Assembly (NCBI GenBank): GCA_030626025.1 | Contig: DAOUPT010000001.1 | Location: 1 to 64,000, forward strand | Direction of reading: 5' to 3' | Length of the DNA stretch: 64,000 bases | Source of the DNA: Anderseniella sp. | GTDB lineage: Bacteria > Pseudomonadota > Alphaproteobacteria > Rhizobiales > Aestuariivirgaceae | Part shown: positions 57,172 through 64,000 of the stretch, piece after piece | Layout of the letters: every line of letters begins with the position of its first letter | How positions within the stretch are numbered: the stretch's first letter is position 1 | The notes under the pieces: model-generated | Databases searched by the model: none | The model's input: only the letters and a program-made list of their open reading frames with translations | What the model was told of the DNA's origin: nothing | Position numbers and translations under genes: made by a program

Positions 57172-58164
57172 TCAACCAACTTTCTTGCTGACGGCAATCG
57201 TCTGGGCCGGTGTAAAACCGGCATCGTCGAGATAGGCGATCAGGCCGGTTGCGTTCCAGTTAATTTCGGTGCGGATTCTTTCTACTTGCAGAATAGCGAG
57301 ATTGGCAAGGAGTTTGTACATTAGCGCCTGGCCGATGCCCTGCCCACCATAGCCGGGGTCTACAGCGATGGTATCCATCACCGCAGCGGCACTGGTGCGA
57401 CCGAATTCACCGTAGTCGACCCGGGCCATGATAAAGCCGACCGGATGATCATCAAGTTCGGCAATCAGGGAGACCCGTACGCCTGACTGGTGCAGAACTT
57501 CCTGCTGTTTGCGTTTGTAATAGGCTGTGCGATCGGTGCCGGTGTTCTTTTGGTCAATGGCGATCATGGTGGCAAGATCTGCCTCATTCATCGAGCGCAC
57601 CGGTATGCGGTCATTGGACAGAGCGCCGGGGTCATCGCCTTCGGGGGCGCTGAAATCGACCTCGTCAAGGTGTTCGTCGTCCTGTTCAAATCCCAGTTGC
57701 GAAGGCGGGGTTGTGGTATCGCGGGTCAGAACGGTGCGCGGGGCAAGATCAAAACCGGCATCAATCATGAAACCGAGCATGGAAGAGGATGACCAGTCGA
57801 CCTGACTGGTTAGTTCAGCAACGCCTTTGTGGGCCAAAATGTCTTCAACAGCCTTGAGCAACTGATGGCCGGCGCCTTTACCCTGATGGGAGGGGTCGAC
57901 CGCCATGGCATCGAACGAGGCACGGGCGCCGGGGCTGCCAAATTCGCCATCAACGAGTTTGGCCATGGCATAGCCAACAAGTTTGTCTGAATGGTGCAGG
58001 CCGACATAGATGTAGTCGCCGGGTTTTTCCAGTGCAGCATCAAGGCGCTTTTTAAAGAAACCCTGTCGCGGCGCACCGGTGGTTGCGCTGTCGATGGCCA
58101 TGACAGCGGACAGATCATCTGCGCATAGGGGTTTGATTGTGCCGTCATACGATGTGCTTGCCAT
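57172..58164 (-). CDS. Tandem-GNAT acetyltransferase of unknown target
   Basis: The 330-residue protein contains two GNAT domains that resemble each other (residues 8-145 and 185-325). Each has an acetyl-CoA loop (DPSHQGKGAGHQLL and DPGYGGQGIGQALM) and a MA-x-L/VDYGEFG segment, so the gene arose by internal duplication. It ends 2 bases from fdx on the opposite strand and shares an operon with the hemerythrin gene (20-base gap). A protein-acetylase role on CoA ligases, as in the Rhodopseudomonas Pat/KatA system, is a hypothesis. Confidence 0.82.
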   Translation of the reverse strand: MASTSYDGTIKPLCADDLSAVMAIDSATTGAPRQGFFKKRLDAALEKPGDYIYVGLHHSDKLVGYAMAKLVDGEFGSPGARASFDAMAVDPSHQGKGAGHQLLKAVEDILAHKGVAELTSQVDWSSSSMLGFMIDAGFDLAPRTVLTRDTTTPPSQLGFEQDDEHLDEVDFSAPEGDDPGALSNDRIPVRSMNEADLATMIAIDQKNTGTDRTAYYKRKQQEVLHQSGVRVSLIAELDDHPVGFIMARVDYGEFGRTSAAAVMDTIAVDPGYGGQGIGQALMYKLLANLAILQVERIRTEINWNATGLIAYLDDAGFTPAQTIAVSKKVG

Positions 58165-58184
58165 TTTGTTGTTCCTAAATTTAT

Positions 58185-58685
58185 CTATTGGCCCTGAGAA
58201 AAGAGTTCAGCCAGTTCCATGTCAGTTTCCGGATCGAGTAATTCTTCCAGCATTGGCAACAGGGCCATTTCCTCTTTCTGGATGTGGGTGAACATGCGTT
58301 CGGACAATTCTCCGGCAAAGGTTTTGAACAGCAGCCAGTTTTGGTTGTCAAACCCGGTTGCCAGCGCCGTCGATGCAAGGTCGACAACTTGTTGTGCAAT
58401 GGCTAACATGGCCTGATGCTCTTCACGCAGGTGTTCACCTATTGCCTCGTCCCCAAATTCGGCCAGCCGAGTGAACAACTGGTCTTCTTCAAAAGAGAAA
58501 TGCCCGCCAATTTCCTGTGAAATGTTGGCTATAGTTTGTTTGAGAATGTTTTGGACGTGCGGATTACCGGTGTCGGGTGGGGTCCGCTTTGCTTCCACAA
58601 TCAAACCTTCCAAAGCTTCAACCATAGTTAGGGTCGCGCGGTGATCTTCATGTAGTAATTGAGCGGTTCGGCGTGTAAAGCTCAT
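58185..58685 (-). CDS. Hemerythrin HHE-domain protein
   Basis: The 166-residue four-helix protein has HEDH at residues 12-15, HFSFEEDQLF, HLREEHQAM and FTHIQKEEMALLPML, matching the His and Glu ligands of a di-iron hemerythrin centre. Such proteins bind or sense oxygen or nitric oxide. The ATG at 58685 has a GAGAAA box; a TTG at 58697 would overlap it. First gene of the hemerythrin-GNAT operon, divergent from the SDR gene, with operator copy C between. Confidence 0.88.
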   Translation of the reverse strand: MSFTRRTAQLLHEDHRATLTMVEALEGLIVEAKRTPPDTGNPHVQNILKQTIANISQEIGGHFSFEEDQLFTRLAEFGDEAIGEHLREEHQAMLAIAQQVVDLASTALATGFDNQNWLLFKTFAGELSERMFTHIQKEEMALLPMLEELLDPETDMELAELFSQGQ

Positions 58686-58730
58686 AATTTTTCTCAATAT
58701 ATCAGATTGGCAACTTGAAATACATAATTA

Positions 58731-58744
58731 AGTACTGTAATACC
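58731..58744. promoter_or_regulatory. Shared operator motif, copy C (hemerythrin/SDR interval)
   Basis: AGTACTGTAATACC contains GTACTGTAATAC, one base different from GTACTCTAATAC of copies A and B. It is GTA-N6-TAC, and ends 31 bases before the SDR ATG. Confidence 0.5.
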
Positions 58745-58775
58745 GATTTAGAGAAATAATCAAGGACCTTTATGT

Positions 58776-59489
58776 ATGAACCACGATCTTTTTGGCCGTT
58801 GTGCCCTGGTAACTGGCGGTGCGCGTGGAATCGGGCGGGCAATTGCAGAAAATTTGCTGGCCACAGGAGCAAAGGTTCATGCAGTCGATGTCAGCATTCC
58901 TGATGATGCAGATGCAAGTGGTATCTCTTTTCATGTTGGTGACATAACCAATGCGACAGCAATCAGAAACCTTGTCAGTTCTATCGGCAGTCCAGTTACA
59001 ATTTTGATTAACAATGCCGGCATCACCCGCGACCGGACCCTGCTAAAAATGAGCGAAAGTGAGTGGGGTGACGTAATTAACGTCAATCTGACCGGGGCGT
59101 TTAACATGATTAGCGCTGTGGCACCGGTGATGGTGGCAGCAGGCGGCGGGGCAATTGTCAACATCACCTCAATCAATGGTATTCGCGGCAAGTTCGGGCA
59201 GGCAAATTATGCCGCTTCAAAGGCCGGGATTATTGGTTTGACCAAATCGGCTGCCCGCGAATTGGGCCGCAAGGGGATCAATGTCAATGCTGTCGCACCA
59301 GGCATGGTTTTAACCGAGATGGCCAAGGTGTTGCCTCGCGAAGTTTTGGACCGGGCGTTGGCTGAAACGGCAATCAACAAACTTACTGAACCCAACGACA
59401 TTGCCAATGCAGTGGTTTTTCTTGTATCGGACGCAGCCCGGATGATCACCGGACAGGTTTTGAATGTGGATTCAGGTCAACTGATCTGA
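58776..59489 (+). CDS. Short-chain dehydrogenase/reductase (FabG/PhaB-like)
   Basis: The 237-residue SDR has TGGARGIGRAIAEN, NNAGITRDRTLLKMSE, catalytic Ser in NITSINGIRGKFGQ and YAASK. It resembles 3-oxoacyl reductases. Because it lies with the benzoyl-CoA genes and has the shared operator, it is a candidate for the 3-hydroxypimeloyl-CoA dehydrogenase that follows Oah; acetoacetyl-CoA reductase activity is the alternative. Its end overlaps the NnrS-like gene by 18 bases. Confidence 0.85.
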   Translation: MNHDLFGRCALVTGGARGIGRAIAENLLATGAKVHAVDVSIPDDADASGISFHVGDITNATAIRNLVSSIGSPVTILINNAGITRDRTLLKMSESEWGDVINVNLTGAFNMISAVAPVMVAAGGGAIVNITSINGIRGKFGQANYAASKAGIIGLTKSAARELGRKGINVNAVAPGMVLTEMAKVLPREVLDRALAETAINKLTEPNDIANAVVFLVSDAARMITGQVLNVDSGQLI

Positions 59490-60755
59490 TTTTTTCCGTA
59501 ACTTGCTGATGACCAGTCCGGCAAAGACGGCAAAAGCTATTGCCCCGGCAAGACCAGCGGCGGCGCCAAAGGATACAAAATAGGTGTTGTCAGTCACAAT
59601 GCCGGTTGCACAAAAAACCAGTGCAACGACATGACAAACAGCATGAATTTTCAAAGGAACCTCTGCGGTAAGTTCTGATAATAAAGGGGGAATACCTTTT
59701 TTTCCAGTGGTGTGCATAGATGCCAAAAAGGGCATAATACGCTGCTGAATTCCGGTCAGGAAGGTCAGCAGCCAACCCACAATGATCAAAAATCCGAAAA
59801 GAGTAGATCCATTTGGAATACCCATATCAAGTGCGACTGCAAAACCTGTGATTAATCCGGCCATCAGAAAACCCCATGACAGCTTGATCATTACAAATGA
59901 TAGCCCTAGCCTTTTGCGCATGGCGGTCTTAAAGGCATGACCCATCAGATGAAAATAAATAACGCTGGCGCAAAAGCCCAACACAACGGCAGCAACTGCA
60001 AGGTATTGATTGTCAAATACCATGGCCGCAACGGCAAAACAGATGGCGATTGCTGCACTGGTAAACTGCACCCAACTGCGGCGCTCTGGTAACGCACGAG
60101 ACAGGACAAACATAGGTATCAGAACGTGGCTGAAGCCAAATGATAGCATCCCCATGAAACCAAATGCAGCAATGACCATGTGAGTTTGTGAAATTGTCTG
60201 GCGGCTATTGAGGAAGCTGCCGGATAAGTCTGCGATCAGAATCAATCCAAGGCTGAGCAGACCTGTGAGCGCCGCAAGAGCAACCCACCCATGGGCAGCA
60301 ACGATTGGCATGGCTTTGCGAGCCCTACGTAAATTATCGGCCATCAGAAAGGCAAAAACCACAAGCCCGGCAGCGACCAAAGCTGCCCCCACATACAACA
60401 GGATTGTATTTGCATCCACCATGCCGCCTGCCAGCAGCAGCGTACCGGGAACAATGAGCCAGAAACTTAAACGGGTTGGCCAAACCCTGGCGAGGGGATT
60501 AAGTGTTGCCACCGGCAAAAGTTGGTAGCTTGCTCCCATTGCCGTTAACACCAGCACACCCAAAGTCAACAAATGCAGAGCGGCAAGAACCAGGCCGGTC
60601 TCGCCGCCAAAACCCGGCAGGCTTTCTGCTCCGGCCAGCAACACCAACCAGGCGAGAATGTGAAACACACAGGCAGTAGCAAAAAACCTGAATGGAATTG
60701 AAACCGGTAACAACCGATCCTTTGCCCCGCCTAAAAATGATGCAGGCGAACTCAT
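59472..60755 (-). CDS. Multi-span membrane protein, NnrS/heme-copper-oxidase-like
   Basis: The 427-residue protein has about 12 membrane helices. Histidines lie in membrane contexts such as ALHLLTLGVLVLTAMGASYQLLPV, ISQTHMVIAAFGFMGMLSFGFSHVLIPM and FHLMGHAF, suggesting heme binding. This fits the NnrS-like group linked to nitric-oxide metabolism in denitrifiers. Its start overlaps the DUF2249 stop by 4 bases; the pair DUF2249-NnrS occurs near denitrification genes. Family placement is moderately sure. Confidence 0.65.
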   Translation of the reverse strand: MSSPASFLGGAKDRLLPVSIPFRFFATACVFHILAWLVLLAGAESLPGFGGETGLVLAALHLLTLGVLVLTAMGASYQLLPVATLNPLARVWPTRLSFWLIVPGTLLLAGGMVDANTILLYVGAALVAAGLVVFAFLMADNLRRARKAMPIVAAHGWVALAALTGLLSLGLILIADLSGSFLNSRQTISQTHMVIAAFGFMGMLSFGFSHVLIPMFVLSRALPERRSWVQFTSAAIAICFAVAAMVFDNQYLAVAAVVLGFCASVIYFHLMGHAFKTAMRKRLGLSFVMIKLSWGFLMAGLITGFAVALDMGIPNGSTLFGFLIIVGWLLTFLTGIQQRIMPFLASMHTTGKKGIPPLLSELTAEVPLKIHAVCHVVALVFCATGIVTDNTYFVSFGAAAGLAGAIAFAVFAGLVISKLRKKSDQLT

Positions 60756-61012
60756 AATTGTTTTCTCAAATGCAGTCTGACCTCGTCAGGATCGCCGGCG
60801 ACGATTTTGCAGGACCAGCCGCGGTCAGCAAGCTCGGGGTAGATATATACAGGGTCACGGAAATGGTGAACGATGATAATGTTGTCGTCATCAAGTGCAT
60901 CAATCAATTCCAGAATAGCAACCATCGGCTCAGGGGGTGCCAGCCCGCGCACATCTAGGTGGATACCATCAGAAGCACGCCAGTGCTTTCCTGGAATTTT
61001 GCCCGTTGTCAC
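60752..61012 (-). CDS. DUF2249 protein
   Basis: The 86-residue protein has the DUF2249 pattern: HLDVRGLAPPEPMVAILELIDAL, IIVHHFRDPVYIYPELADRGW and a C-terminal DPDEVRLHLRK. The fold is SirA/TusA-like and the function is unknown; genes of this family are common beside denitrification genes. It overlaps hcrB and the NnrS-like gene, so translation is coupled to the 4-hydroxybenzoyl-CoA reductase genes. Confidence 0.8.
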   Translation of the reverse strand: MTTGKIPGKHWRASDGIHLDVRGLAPPEPMVAILELIDALDDDNIIIVHHFRDPVYIYPELADRGWSCKIVAGDPDEVRLHLRKQL

Positions 61013-61989
61013 TTCGAACCTTCATCGCTTAATGTTTTAGCCAAACGAACCGTTATTGCGGCAATGGATAATCGGCGATAATGGGCAGCAATAGTTGTGG
61101 TTCTTTGTGGTGAAACAGATTTTTTAACCAGATTGCCTAACGCGCTAAAGAAATCCTGGCGGTTATCGTCCTTTTTCAACTCGGGAACATCAATGACCAC
61201 AGGTGAGGAATTGGTGCCTGTGATGGCAATCGAAAATGACCTTCCATCATCAGGCGTCTGATTGCAAACGACGGCGACACCGGCAAGAGGAAAGTCCAAG
61301 GCGCCCCGGACTGTTATTTTCTTGTAGGCGGAATTTTGTGCAGTGGATTTGACTGACACAGCGGTTACAATTTCATCTGAATTCAGTTTCAAATGGTCGG
61401 CACCATCCTCGCGGTAAAAGTCTTTCAGGGCAATAACTCTTTTGCCTTGCGGTCCGGTGATTTCAATATCTGCCCGGCAAGCAATCAATGCCGGTGCAAG
61501 ATCACCAGCAAAGGCAGCTCGGCAGCGGTTGCCTTTGGGGGCTACATGGCAAATAGTACCGCGATATTTAAGGCAATAGTCGTTTGACTTCCGCCACCAA
61601 TGGCTCTGGTTGTAAAAAAGGCAGCGGGTGTCGAGGCACAAGTTTCCACCGACCGTCGCGCAATTGCGATGATTTGGGCTGGCTATGGCAACACACGCCT
61701 GATGAATGGCTGGAAAGGATTTTGCGATTTCATTGCTTCGCGCAAGTTCATTCAGTGTAACACCGGCCCCGATCCGTAATCGGTCGTCATCAAGGTCCAG
61801 TTCCTGCATTTCATTTATTTGGGAAATCTCAACAAGTGTATGAACATCGCTTAACCCATGACGCATATTGACGATCAGGTCGGTTCCACCTGCGCACAGT
61901 TTTGCGGACTCGCTCCGGGCAAGCATCGCAACCGCTTGCTCAACAGTTTTCGGGCGAACAAGTTTGAAGTTGGGCAATATTTCAACCAT
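61009..61989 (-). CDS. hcrB: 4-hydroxybenzoyl-CoA reductase beta subunit
   Basis: The 326-residue FAD-binding subunit of the xanthine-oxidase family has LCAGGTDLIVNMRHG and TVGGNLCLDTRCLFYNQS. It carries the insertion unique to HcrB, with C123, C139, C147 and C156; the spacing (16, 8 and 9) equals that of the extra [4Fe-4S] cluster of Thauera HCR (122, 138, 146, 155). The enzyme removes the phenolic hydroxyl of 4-hydroxybenzoyl-CoA, giving benzoyl-CoA, with electrons from low-potential ferredoxin. It follows hcrA by a 1-base overlap. Confidence 0.95.
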   Translation of the reverse strand: MVEILPNFKLVRPKTVEQAVAMLARSESAKLCAGGTDLIVNMRHGLSDVHTLVEISQINEMQELDLDDDRLRIGAGVTLNELARSNEIAKSFPAIHQACVAIASPNHRNCATVGGNLCLDTRCLFYNQSHWWRKSNDYCLKYRGTICHVAPKGNRCRAAFAGDLAPALIACRADIEITGPQGKRVIALKDFYREDGADHLKLNSDEIVTAVSVKSTAQNSAYKKITVRGALDFPLAGVAVVCNQTPDDGRSFSIAITGTNSSPVVIDVPELKKDDNRQDFFSALGNLVKKSVSPQRTTTIAAHYRRLSIAAITVRLAKTLSDEGSK

Positions 61990-64000
61990 TACAACGCCTT
62001 CCGGTTTTTTAAACGTTGTTGCCGGTTTGCGGCCCTTCGCGCTTTGATCAAGGCATCGGTTATCCGGTCGGGGGTCAAGGGTAGAAAATTGACATCAATG
62101 TCAATTGCGTTGGCAACAGCGTTGGCAAGGGCGGGAGGGAAGCCTGACAGGGCTCCTTCACCTGCTTCCTTGGCACCAAGTGGTCCAAGCGGGTCGATAC
62201 TTTCGACAATGTGGGCTTCAATGTCGGGGGATTCCACTATGGTCGGGAAACGATAATCAAGTAAGTTTGCGTGTACCGGCAGGCCATTGGTGAAAGAGGT
62301 TTCTTCGCTTAGCGCCTGCCCCATGCCCATCCATACAGATCCCTCAATTTGACCCTCCACAGCCAGACGGTTCAGGGCAAAACCGCAATCTAGTGCGGCC
62401 CAGACTTTCTCGACTGTTACAAGGCCAGTATCGACATCTACCGATACTTCAACAACTTGGGCTGCATAACTAAAACCCATGGTCGACCCGACGGCACCAC
62501 CACGGTGTTTCCCTCCTTGTGCTTCAGGCGGGCAGGTAAACGTGCCCTTGACGGCAATGGTGCCATCTACAGCCAGCGCGGCCTGGGCGACCTCAGCAAA
62601 AGACAGGGCTGATTGCTGGCTGGAGCGGACGCTGAAAACTTCTCCATCGCAGTCAATGTCCTGGGGTTCGGCATCAAGCTTGCCGGCAGCCGCTTCAATC
62701 AGAACATTGCGCAGGGCTTTGGCGGCTTCAATGGCGGCGTTGCCGACCATGAAGGTGACACGTGATGAATAGGAGCCATTGTCTTTCGGGGTGATGACAC
62801 TGTCATTGGTGACGACCCTGATGCGGCTCATATCAATGCTGAGGGTTTCCGCCGCAACCAGCGCGACCATGGTGGTTGACCCCTGACCGATGTCAGAAGC
62901 ACCGGTGAAGATGGTGATTGAACCGTCAAAATCAAGCTTCAGGCTGACAACAGCATGGGGTTCGCCGGTCCAGTGGACCGGTTTGGCGGCACCGCTGACA
63001 TAGTGTGAGCAGGCCATGCCCAAACCGCGACCATGCGGTAGCGTACCGATACGCTCTTGCCAGTTGCTGGCTGCTTCGACTTTGGCAAGGCATTGCTTGA
63101 GTCCATAGGAGTTAATCAGCAATTCGTTGGCGGTGCGGGTTGGGGCAGTCAGCAGGTTTGCCCGTCTGACCTCAAATGGATCAAGCTCGAGCTGTCGGGC
63201 CATGCGATCAAGCAAACACTCAAAACCATGGCGAACATCGACAGTGCCGTGGCCACGCATGGCGCCGCAAGGCGGCTGGTTGGAATAGAGCCGCAGCCCG
63301 TCATATTTCACGGCCGGAATATCATAGAGACCATGTAGCAGCGCTCCGGCATAGAGAATGGTTACGAGGCCATAACCGGCATAGGCACCGCCACGCTGGA
63401 TGACCCGGCATTGGCAGGCGGTGATATTTCCCTTTTTTGTAAGGCCAAGTTTGAGCTCAACCCGGGTTTCGGGTCTGCCGCGATGGGTAATGAAACTTTC
63501 TTCCCGCGACAACCGCATCATCACCTTGCCACAGGCGGCGCGAGCCAGAAGAGCAGTAATAATTTCAAAATTGAGTGTTTCGGTACGGGCACCAAAGCCA
63601 CCGCCGACAAATGGCTTGATGACCCTGATGGCCGAGGGATCCATTTCCAAACACCGCGCAAGAGTCAGGTGAACGTAAAACGGCACCTGTGTCACCGAGT
63701 GGAATGTCAACCGGTCGCGTTCGGCGTCATATTCGGCAAGAGCGGCGTGGGGTTCCATCTGGGCATGGTTGACTTCGGCACAATCGAAGGTTTCTTCACA
63801 GACCAGATCAGCAAGTTCAAATCCTGCGCTGACATCGCCAAATTCATTTTGAACCTTGCGCTCGATATTGCCGGGCTTGTCGTCATGCAACAAACATGCG
63901 TCTGATACACTGGCCTCATCGATCGTGTAACAGGCGGGAAGTTCTTCAATTTCAACTTCAATTAGTTCCAGTGCCAGCGCAGCGGTTGCAGCATCGCAGG
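61989..64000 (-). CDS. hcrA: 4-hydroxybenzoyl-CoA reductase alpha (molybdenum) subunit, N-terminus beyond the window
   Basis: The frame is open to the right edge, showing the last 669 residues; a full subunit has about 770. Seen: [52 protein letters not shown] and [20 protein letters not shown] with the catalytic glutamate. The frame continues across a TTG at 63893 with conserved sequence before it ([21 protein letters not shown]), so that is not the start. hcrC, the 2Fe-2S subunit, is expected to the right of the window. Confidence 0.93.
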   Translation of the reverse strand, partial: CDAATAALALELIEVEIEELPACYTIDEASVSDACLLHDDKPGNIERKVQNEFGDVSAGFELADLVCEETFDCAEVNHAQMEPHAALAEYDAERDRLTFHSVTQVPFYVHLTLARCLEMDPSAIRVIKPFVGGGFGARTETLNFEIITALLARAACGKVMMRLSREESFITHRGRPETRVELKLGLTKKGNITACQCRVIQRGGAYAGYGLVTILYAGALLHGLYDIPAVKYDGLRLYSNQPPCGAMRGHGTVDVRHGFECLLDRMARQLELDPFEVRRANLLTAPTRTANELLINSYGLKQCLAKVEAASNWQERIGTLPHGRGLGMACSHYVSGAAKPVHWTGEPHAVVSLKLDFDGSITIFTGASDIGQGSTTMVALVAAETLSIDMSRIRVVTNDSVITPKDNGSYSSRVTFMVGNAAIEAAKALRNVLIEAAAGKLDAEPQDIDCDGEVFSVRSSQQSALSFAEVAQAALAVDGTIAVKGTFTCPPEAQGGKHRGGAVGSTMGFSYAAQVVEVSVDVDTGLVTVEKVWAALDCGFALNRLAVEGQIEGSVWMGMGQALSEETSFTNGLPVHANLLDYRFPTIVESPDIEAHIVESIDPLGPLGAKEAGEGALSGFPPALANAVANAIDIDVNFLPLTPDRITDALIKARRAANRQQRLKNRKAL

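Noticed and set aside
1-64000. Mobile elements, CRISPR arrays and phage genes
   Set aside because: No transposase, integrase, terminal repeats or regularly spaced repeats were seen by reading both strands.
61989-64000. Xanthine dehydrogenase or CO dehydrogenase large subunit
   Set aside because: The partner subunit has the extra four-cysteine insertion specific to 4-hydroxybenzoyl-CoA reductase, and the genes adjoin a benzoyl-CoA operon.

Overview
The window comes from an alphaproteobacterium of moderate GC content. Evidence: the gene order rplU-rpmA-acetyltransferase-obgE-proB-proA-nadD, an L21 protein with a lysine/alanine-rich and helix-hairpin-helix tail, the cobS-cobT pair of the aerobic cobaltochelatase, and the def-fmt-truA block. 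No IS element, integrase, phage gene, CRISPR array, rRNA or complete tRNA gene was seen. The species cannot be named from sequence alone. The gene content suggests a facultative anaerobe, probably respiring nitrate or nitrogen oxides.

Positions 1-21142 are housekeeping: a partial D-amino-acid transaminase, a truncated tRNA-Ser, rplU-rpmA-GNAT-obgE-proBA-nadD, rplY-pth-ychF, an adenine deaminase/apt salvage pair, bolA, a J-domain protein, cobS-cobT, rpmB, gap, and def-fmt-truA. The switch to accessory content is abrupt: the last codons of truA overlap the end of a benzoate-CoA ligase gene on the other strand.

Positions 21118-36407 hold aromatic-acid uptake and aerobic catabolism: a branched-chain-type ABC importer with benzoate-CoA ligase (livKHMGF-bclA), a gentisate operon (3-hydroxybenzoate 6-hydroxylase-like, gentisate dioxygenase, fumarylpyruvate hydrolase), and a divergent unit of a Rieske oxygenase, a glutamine-synthetase-like ligase and an aminotransferase. 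A Sco protein and an intracellular PHB depolymerase follow. A perfect FNR box at 36868-36881 lies before a YeeE/YedE sulfur transporter.

Positions 38159-64000 hold the anaerobic core. The first operon has a FlK-like thioesterase, a PadB-like molybdoenzyme, a fused PadC-PadD-like FeS/membrane subunit, and IorA/IorB. Next is korAB on the opposite strand, then had-oah-dch-bcrCBAD-fdx, a complete Thauera-type ATP-dependent benzoyl-CoA reductase operon. A hemerythrin/tandem-GNAT operon, an SDR, an NnrS-like/DUF2249 pair and 4-hydroxybenzoyl-CoA reductase genes (hcrB, partial hcrA) complete it.

Read together, aryl-2-oxoacids and phenylacetyl-CoA would be oxidised to benzoyl-CoA by ferredoxin-linked enzymes, 4-hydroxybenzoyl-CoA would be dehydroxylated to benzoyl-CoA, and the reduced ferredoxin would drive ring reduction and hydrolytic ring opening. 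A shared motif (GTACT-S-TAATAC) before the pad/ior, kor/bcr and hemerythrin/SDR units suggests one regulon, with a regulator not encoded in this window.
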